NCBI GenBank assembly: GCA_041179245.1
Contig: JBEGTT010000132.1
Coordinates: 1-11,848 of the forward strand
Origin: JBEGTT01 sp041179245
GTDB taxonomy: Bacteria > Pseudomonadota > Gammaproteobacteria > Burkholderiales > Rhodocyclaceae
Reading direction: 5' to 3'
DNA: 11,848 nt
Below are positions 7,166-11,848 of the stretch, in pieces. The position numbers and the translations under genes were made by a program. The notes below the pieces were generated by a model. That model had not been told where the DNA came from. It did not search any database and saw only the letters and a list, made by a program, of their open reading frames with translations. The stretch's first letter is position 1; each line of letters opens with the position of its first letter.

Positions 7166-8038
7166 TCAAATGCCAGCCAATTGCTCCAGCAGTTTAAGTA
7201 CCGCAATCGAGTCTTCTTCTGCCATGCCACTTCCCTGCATGGCATTAAACATCTGCGCTGTTGCGGCCGTTCCGGGCAACATCACCCCCATCTGATGGGC
7301 GCTTTGCAGGACGATATTCATATCCTTCTGGTGCATCCAGGATTTAAACCCGGGATTGAAATTGCGATCTAGCATGCGCTGACCGTGGTTTTCCAGAATT
7401 TTAGAGCCGGCTGATCCACCCATTAACGCTTCACGAACCTTGGCTACATCAACCCCGGAACGCTTGGCCAAGGTGAAGGCTTCGGCAACCGCCAGCACCC
7501 CCATACCCGTCACGATCTGATTACAGGCTTTAGCTACCTGCCCAGCACCGCTTTCGCCCACATGAACCACATTCTTGCCCATTGCCTCAAACGCTGGTTT
7601 GGCCTTAGAGAAAGCGTCAGGTGATCCACCCACCATGATCGACAAGGTTCCCGCAATGGCCCCGATTTCTCCACCCGAAACGGGGGCATCCAGAAAATGG
7701 ATACCCAGCGCTGACAGTTTTTCGCCAATATCCTTCGCTGCTACAGGGGAAATCGTACTCATGTCTATTGCCACCAATCCAGGACGTGGGTGACAAGCAA
7801 CCCCATGCTCACCCAACATCACCTCGGCCACATCTGGTGCATCTGCCACCATTGAAACCACCAAATCAACCTGGCTCGCCAATTCTGCAGGGTTGGCCGC
7901 AGACGTTGCACCGGCGGCCAACAAAACTTGCATTGACTCCACCCGACGAGCCCAAACCGTCACCTTAAATCCGGCTTTTAGCAGATTAAGCGCCATCGGG
8001 CGCCCCATTAGTCCCAAACCAATAAATCCGATGTTCAT
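7166..8038 (-). CDS. Beta-hydroxyacid dehydrogenase, tartronate-semialdehyde reductase-like (GlxR/GarR)
   Basis: A cytoplasmic NAD(P)-dependent oxidoreductase of 290 residues in the 3-hydroxyisobutyrate dehydrogenase family. The N-terminal dinucleotide fold begins GFIGLGLMGRPMA. Next come the substrate loop DAPVSGGEIGA (about 117-127), GTLSIMVGG, the catalytic Lys at about 170 in GQVAKACNQ with Asn at 173, and the C-terminal NFNPGFKSWMHQKDMN (about 227-242). The GGEIGA and NFNPGF..HQKD stretches resemble E. coli GlxR, so 2-hydroxy-3-oxopropionate reductase is the best guess; 3-hydroxyisobutyrate or another small hydroxyacid cannot be excluded. The second beta strand ends WARR with no acidic residue, which leans toward NADPH (inference). 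A longer frame begins with GTG at 8044, but AGGAG at 8044-8048 sits five bases before the ATG at 8038 and decides the start. It stands alone and no glyoxylate pathway gene is near. Confidence 0.88.
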   Translation of the reverse strand: MNIGFIGLGLMGRPMALNLLKAGFKVTVWARRVESMQVLLAAGATSAANPAELASQVDLVVSMVADAPDVAEVMLGEHGVACHPRPGLVAIDMSTISPVAAKDIGEKLSALGIHFLDAPVSGGEIGAIAGTLSIMVGGSPDAFSKAKPAFEAMGKNVVHVGESGAGQVAKACNQIVTGMGVLAVAEAFTLAKRSGVDVAKVREALMGGSAGSKILENHGQRMLDRNFNPGFKSWMHQKDMNIVLQSAHQMGVMLPGTAATAQMFNAMQGSGMAEEDSIAVLKLLEQLAGI

Positions 8039-8043
8039 ACACA

Positions 8044-8048
8044 CTCCT
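8044..8048 (-). promoter_or_regulatory. Ribosome binding site that fixes the dehydrogenase start
   Basis: On the minus strand AGGAG stands five bases before the ATG at 8038 and overlaps the upstream GTG codon at 8042-8044. That GTG therefore cannot be the main start. Confidence 0.8.
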
Positions 8049-8076
8049 GTCAGAAATTTGCTGTTGAATGTTTTGT

Positions 8077-8092
8077 GTGACCGTGACCGTGA
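8077..8092. repeat. Short tandem GTGACC repeat in the divergent spacer
   Basis: GTGACCGTGACCGTGA is 2.7 copies of a six-base unit. It lies about 40 bases before the dehydrogenase start, between that gene and the CBS-PAS kinase. It may lie in the dehydrogenase leader or promoter region. No function can be read from it. The rest of 8039-8217 holds AT-rich stretches but no convincing paired -35 and -10 elements. Confidence 0.5.
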
Positions 8093-8217
8093 ATTTTATC
8101 GGGAATAGAACGTAGCAATGCGGCATCAGAGAGTGTCGCATCGAGATTTGAGCCGGATTAATTGCTAAAAGTAAAAAATAACTATAAATTACCAATTTTC
8201 ATCGATAGTTGGCATTT

Positions 8218-10128
8218 ATGGAACATTCCGTCGTTGCGACAGCTGATCTGCGTATTGCAGACATCATGAGTCCTAAAATTCAAACCATTGCCCCTAACGA
8301 GAGCTTGAACACCGCCGTCAAGCTCATGTCTGAGCAGCGAATTTCTTGCCTTATTGTTACAGACAACCGACACCCGGTGGGTATTCTGACCGAGCGCGAC
8401 ATGGTCAAAGTGCTTCATTCAAACACCGACCTTGAGGTTCCTGTGAGTACGGTGATGAGTAGTCCCGTACTCACCGTTCGCTCAAATTTAGACTTTCGCG
8501 CCGCCTACTCCTTGCTTCGTCGCAAAGGCGTTCGCCATCTCGTCGTCACGGATAACGAAGACAATGTGGTTGGAATCACCAGCGAAACGGACTTTAGGAA
8601 CCATCTAGGGCGGGATGTTTTCCACAAAATTCAGAATATGAGCGCGACGATGGACCGCGACATCCTCAGCCTCGCACCTAATGACACGTTGAGCCACGCG
8701 CTGGATAGGATGATTCTTGAAAAATGGGATTACATCATCGTGGTGGAGAACAACAAGCCGATCGGAATTATTACGGAGCGGGACATTCCAACGCTGCTGG
8801 CGAAACACACTAATCCGGCAGAAATACGCCTTGAACAGGTGATGACCTCACCCGTTTTAACGGTGATGGCTGATGCGTCGGTCACTGAAACCATTGCCAT
8901 GATGACCCAGAAACACATCCGCCATACGGTCGTGGTCAGTCGTGATGGTGACGTTGCCGGGGTCATTAGCCAGCATCGAATCTTGGAGTTGTTAGGCATT
9001 GAAGTGCTGGAAGACGCTTGGCGGATGTCAGAAGAACAATATCGCTCAGTGGTTAATACGATCCGCGAGGTGATCTATCAAACCGACGCTCACGGTCAAT
9101 TGTCTTTCCTGAATCCGGCTTGGGAAACCATCACCGGATACCCAGTTGAAACTTCCATTGGTGAACGTAACGTCAACTTCATTCACCCAGACGACCAAGC
9201 TTGTTATGTAGCGCGTTTGAACCAGTTGATGAATGATGAACTAACTGAATTTAAGGCAGAAATCCGCTACCGTCAGTCTGATGGTGAATCATGCTGGGTC
9301 GAACTATTTGCCCGCATGACGCGTGACCGAGAAGGTAAACCCATTGGTACCACGGGCACATTATTTGATATTACTGAACGCAAAGCCGCCGAAATCCAGC
9401 TGAAAGAAGCCGCACAAGCGGAGGCCTCTGCAAATCGAGCCAAAAGCCAATTTCTGGCAAATATGAGCCACGAATTGCGTACTCCGCTGAACGGCGTTCT
9501 CGGCATGACTGATTTATTGCTGATGGGGCACCTGGATTCAGAGCAGACCGAATACGCCCAAACCATTCGCCAAAGTGCCACGGCATTAATGGGCGTTATC
9601 AACCAGATTCTTGAATACTCCGATTTGGAAAACGGGGATGCCATCGCAATGGCATCGTATTTCTGCCCGGCCACCTTACTGAAATCACTCGCTGAACTAT
9701 TTGCACCGGAAATTAAGCTAAAGGGCTTGGATTTTGTGCTTGAGCTGGACTTGACCCTACCCAAATTTATTTCAGCCGATAGCAGCAAACTCCGCATTGT
9801 TCTCATCAATTTATTGTCCAATGCCGTGAAATTCACGCCAGCGGGGCAGATCATACTTTCCTCTAAATCTTGTGACCACGAAGGTCAACCTAGCATTCAA
9901 ATTTCGATACAAGACAGCGGGATTGGGATGTCTAACGAAATTACCCAACAACTTTTTTCCCCGTTTTACCAAGGTGACGACTTTATTACTCGTCGCTTTG
10001 AAGGCACTGGCTTGGGGCTGATTATCTGCAAGCAAAATCTGGAACTGATGGGAGGAATGATTTCTGTGCAATCAGAGGAAAATCACGGAAGTACGTTCAC
10101 CATTTCTGTTCCCTACCTAGAGGTTTGA
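8218..10128 (+). CDS. Soluble sensor histidine kinase with four CBS domains and a PAS domain
   Basis: A protein of 636 residues with no membrane segment or signal peptide, so it should sense something inside the cell. Four CBS domains span about residues 14-67, 78-133, 142-197 and 206-262. Three keep the ligand motif (GILTERD about 55, GITSETD about 119, GIITERD about 183); the fourth reads GVISQHR. CBS pairs in other proteins bind adenine nucleotides or related ligands. A PAS domain follows (about 274-390, with LNPAWETITGY and IHPDD), then a coiled linker, HisKA with His at about 418 in ANMSHELRTPLNGVLGM, and an ATPase domain with NLLSNAVKF (about 531-539), DSGIGM (566-571) and GTGLGL (596-601). 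The HisKA type is that of hybrid kinases, yet no receiver or Hpt domain is present and no regulator gene adjoins. An upstream TTG at 8209 is an alternative start; neither start has a clear ribosome binding site. Confidence 0.9.
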   Translation: MEHSVVATADLRIADIMSPKIQTIAPNESLNTAVKLMSEQRISCLIVTDNRHPVGILTERDMVKVLHSNTDLEVPVSTVMSSPVLTVRSNLDFRAAYSLLRRKGVRHLVVTDNEDNVVGITSETDFRNHLGRDVFHKIQNMSATMDRDILSLAPNDTLSHALDRMILEKWDYIIVVENNKPIGIITERDIPTLLAKHTNPAEIRLEQVMTSPVLTVMADASVTETIAMMTQKHIRHTVVVSRDGDVAGVISQHRILELLGIEVLEDAWRMSEEQYRSVVNTIREVIYQTDAHGQLSFLNPAWETITGYPVETSIGERNVNFIHPDDQACYVARLNQLMNDELTEFKAEIRYRQSDGESCWVELFARMTRDREGKPIGTTGTLFDITERKAAEIQLKEAAQAEASANRAKSQFLANMSHELRTPLNGVLGMTDLLLMGHLDSEQTEYAQTIRQSATALMGVINQILEYSDLENGDAIAMASYFCPATLLKSLAELFAPEIKLKGLDFVLELDLTLPKFISADSSKLRIVLINLLSNAVKFTPAGQIILSSKSCDHEGQPSIQISIQDSGIGMSNEITQQLFSPFYQGDDFITRRFEGTGLGLIICKQNLELMGGMISVQSEENHGSTFTISVPYLEV

Positions 10129-10258
10129 TACAAATCCTTATCTCTTAAGATTTCCACCTTCACCGATTTTTGTCACATTGGGCGATAATGAACACGTTTA
10201 AGAAAAATTAGCTTTTAATAAAGCCCCACACTCAAAGACAAAAAATTAAAGGAACCCC
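10129..10258 (+). other. Spacer before the flavoprotein gene
   Basis: This 130-base spacer is AT-rich and must carry the flavoprotein promoter if that gene is not read through from the kinase. GATAAT at 10184-10189 is a fair -10 hexamer, but no good -35 stands 16-18 bases before it. No clear terminator for the kinase gene is seen; the TCTTAAGA palindrome at 10143-10150 has no T tract. Confidence 0.35.
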
Positions 10259-11509
10259 ATGAAGCGTGTTGATGACTTCCGTTTGAAGCTTGGTAAGCAT
10301 GAGCTAGTGCCCATCATGATTGGTGGCATGGGTGTCGACATTTCAACCGCTGAGTTAGCACTGGAAGCCGCTCGTTTAGGTGGTGTTGGGCACATTTCAG
10401 ATGCGATGATTAAAACGGTTGCAGATCGTCGATTTGATACCAAGTTCATCAAAAATAAGCTGCAAAAATACAAATTTAACGTCCATAACCAAGATAAGTC
10501 AGTCGTGCTTTTTGACTTGGGGCTGGTTGAAGAAGCCACCAAACTGCATGTTGGCAAAACCATGGAAGCCAAACGTGGTGACGGTATGGTCTTCGTCAAC
10601 TGTATGGAAAAGCTGACCATGAATGCCCCGAAGGACACCTTGCGGGTTCGCATGCGTGCTGCACTAGATGCTGGCATTGATGGCATTACCCTTGCCGCTG
10701 GTCTCCATTTAGGTTCTTTTGCCCTGATTGAAGATCACCCTCGGTTTCGCGATGCCAAGCTGGGGATTATCGTGTCCTCACTCCGCGCCTTGCAGTTATT
10801 CATTAAGAAAACGGCGCGAACCAACCGTTTGCCTGATTACGTGGTTGTAGAAGGCCCGCTGGCCGGTGGTCATTTGGGTTTTGGTATGGATTGGGCTGAA
10901 TTTGATTTGGCGACTATCGTGGCTGAAATTCAGACTTGGTTAAAAGCGGAACAGCTTGATATTCCCTTGATTCCCGCTGGCGGTATTTTTACCGGTACGG
11001 ATGCGGTCAATTTCCTTGAAGCCGGCGCAGGTGCCATTCAAGTAGCGACTCGTTTTACCGTGGCCAACGAATGCGGACTTCCCGAAAGTGCACGTCAGGA
11101 ATACTTCAAGGCGTCAGAGGATGACATCGAAGTTAACCTAATTTCCCCAACCGGTTATCCGATGCGGATGCTCAAGGGTAGCCCAGCCATTGGCAATGGT
11201 ATTCGCCCCAACTGTGAGGCCTACGGCTATATTCTGGACGCGAACGGCAAGTGCTCTTATGTGGCTGCCTACAACCGGGAAATTGAAGCGCACCCCGGTG
11301 CTCGACGCGTTACGGTCTTGGACAAAACCTGCCTTTGTACGCACATGCGTAATTTTGACCTATGGACCTGTGGCCACTACACCTACCGCCTGAAAGACAC
11401 TAGCAACAAGCTAGCGGATGGCAGTTATCAGTCTTTGTCTACGGAACACATTTTCAAGGACTATCAGTTCAGCACAGACAACAAAATCGCCTTGCCTGAT
11501 TTAGTCTGA
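10259..11509 (+). CDS. Nitronate monooxygenase / 2-nitropropane dioxygenase-type flavoprotein
   Basis: A TIM-barrel FMN enzyme of 416 residues in the nitronate monooxygenase family, a group whose proven activities include oxidation of alkyl nitronates; the real substrate here is unknown. Visible marks are the N-terminal VPIMIGGMGVDIS loop (about 17-29), the active-site segment EGPLAGGHLGFG (about 198-209, His-205), IPLIPAGGIFTG (about 235-246) and GAGAIQVATRF (about 256-266), the phosphate-binding end of the barrel. The N-terminal PIMIGGMG replaces the more usual PI..GPMG. The C-terminus has Cys at 319, 332, 358, 360 and 371, including TCLCTH and WTCGHY, which could hold a metal or iron-sulfur centre or form a lid. 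AAGGAA stands four bases before the ATG. It is a single gene, and its stop is 12 bases from the convergent smpB stop. Confidence 0.85.
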   Translation: MKRVDDFRLKLGKHELVPIMIGGMGVDISTAELALEAARLGGVGHISDAMIKTVADRRFDTKFIKNKLQKYKFNVHNQDKSVVLFDLGLVEEATKLHVGKTMEAKRGDGMVFVNCMEKLTMNAPKDTLRVRMRAALDAGIDGITLAAGLHLGSFALIEDHPRFRDAKLGIIVSSLRALQLFIKKTARTNRLPDYVVVEGPLAGGHLGFGMDWAEFDLATIVAEIQTWLKAEQLDIPLIPAGGIFTGTDAVNFLEAGAGAIQVATRFTVANECGLPESARQEYFKASEDDIEVNLISPTGYPMRMLKGSPAIGNGIRPNCEAYGYILDANGKCSYVAAYNREIEAHPGARRVTVLDKTCLCTHMRNFDLWTCGHYTYRLKDTSNKLADGSYQSLSTEHIFKDYQFSTDNKIALPDLV

Positions 11510-11521
11510 TCCAATCTAAGC

Positions 11522-11848
11522 TTAATCAGCATTCCGTCTTGGGGCCGCCTTCATCAGGCGGTCCTTTTCACGATTCCAGTCTTTTTCCCGCTCAACGTCC
11601 CGCTTGTCGTGTTGTTTCTTCCCTTTGGCTAGCCCGATTTCAACCTTAATTCGCCCCTTGTTGTAATGCAGATTCAGCGGCATAAGGGTGTAGCCTGCGC
11701 GCTCAACTTTGCCGATCAATTTACTGATCTGGTGTGCGTGCAGTAATAATTTTCGGGTACGGGTGGGTTCAGGATAAATATGGGTTGACGCCGTTGGTAG
11801 CGGGGTAATGTGCGAACCGATCAACCAAATTTCGCCGCCCTTCACAAT
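11522..11848 (-). CDS. smpB: SsrA-binding protein SmpB (5' end beyond the window)
   Basis: The C-terminal 108 residues of SmpB, the RNA-binding protein that partners tmRNA (SsrA) in rescuing stalled ribosomes. The visible part starts inside GGEIWLIGSHITPL and continues through the hallmark ASTH..PEPTRTRKLLLH, KVERAGYTLMPL, GRIKVEIGLAKGKKQHDKRD and the basic tail ending APRRNAD. Full SmpB is about 150-160 residues, so some 45-50 N-terminal residues lie past position 11848. The GTG at 11843-11845 is an internal Val codon, not the start. The basic C-terminal tail, which enters the mRNA channel of the ribosome in studied SmpB, is complete. The gene converges on the flavoprotein gene with a 12-base gap. 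Confidence 0.97.
   Translation of the reverse strand: MVKGGEIWLIGSHITPLPTASTHIYPEPTRTRKLLLHAHQISKLIGKVERAGYTLMPLNLHYNKGRIKVEIGLAKGKKQHDKRDVEREKDWNREKDRLMKAAPRRNAD
11542..11568 (+). terminator. Probable terminator of the flavoprotein gene, inside smpB
   Basis: A nine-pair stem with one G-U pair is formed by GGGCCGCCT (11542-11550) and AGGCGGTCC (11556-11564) around the loop TCATC, followed by TTTT. It is oriented for the plus strand and lies about 32 bases after the flavoprotein stop, within the 3' coding part of smpB. The minus strand shows no T tract after the stem. Confidence 0.65.

Noticed and set aside
9273..9854. Minus-strand open frame of 193 codons opposite the CBS-PAS kinase.
   Set aside because: It lies wholly antisense to the PAS and kinase domains, has no recognisable motif and no ribosome binding site of note.
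10246..10686. Minus-strand open frame of 146 codons opposite the flavoprotein gene.
   Set aside because: Its translation is Ser- and Met-rich low-complexity sequence typical of an antisense shadow, and the plus-strand gene is well supported.
1..11848. A defence island, mobile element, CRISPR array or biosynthetic cluster.
   Set aside because: No transposase, integrase, repeat-spacer array, toxin-antitoxin pair or synthase modules were found; all genes are recognisable core or metabolic families with even base composition.

Overview
The window is ordinary, densely coded bacterial chromosome with about balanced base composition. It most likely comes from a betaproteobacterium. The DctS-like kinase with its FixJ-type regulator, the DctPQM proteins and the DusC-type dihydrouridine synthase all read like betaproteobacterial versions, but this is family resemblance from memory, and no rRNA or tRNA gene is present to settle it. 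I see no insertion sequence, phage gene, CRISPR array or tRNA.

Left part, minus strand (57-3924): a compact run of four genes reading right to left. They are a membrane sensor histidine kinase (dctS type), its FixJ/LuxR-type response regulator (dctR type), a tRNA-dihydrouridine synthase (dusC) and a small YkgJ-type cysteine-cluster protein. Each gene overlaps or abuts the next, so one transcript with translational coupling is likely.

Centre left, plus strand (4051-7069): dctP, dctQ and dctM encode a complete TRAP transporter for C4-dicarboxylates (periplasmic binding protein, small and large membrane subunits). They diverge from the kinase gene and end at a strong intrinsic terminator. The divergent spacer holds a perfect 18-bp inverted repeat, the best candidate for the DctR operator. 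The inferred circuit is that DctS senses an external dicarboxylate and phosphorylates DctR, which then activates dctPQM.

Centre right: a GlxR/GarR-like beta-hydroxyacid dehydrogenase (minus, 7166-8038) converges on dctM. It diverges from a large soluble sensor kinase (plus, 8218-10128) built from four CBS domains, a PAS domain and a histidine kinase core. That kinase has no response regulator beside it and is the most unusual protein here.

Right end: a nitronate monooxygenase/2-nitropropane dioxygenase-type flavoprotein with a cysteine-rich tail (plus, 10259-11509) converges on the 3' part of smpB, the trans-translation factor, which is cut by the window edge. The flavoprotein gene's probable terminator lies inside the smpB coding region.

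No gene-free stretch exceeds 300 bases. The three longest gaps (3925-4050, 8039-8217, 10129-10258) are promoter-type spacers. I found no clearly novel multi-gene system. The points most worth following are the CBS-PAS kinase, the dctS/dctP operator, the dctR-dusC coupling and the cysteine-rich tail of the flavoprotein.
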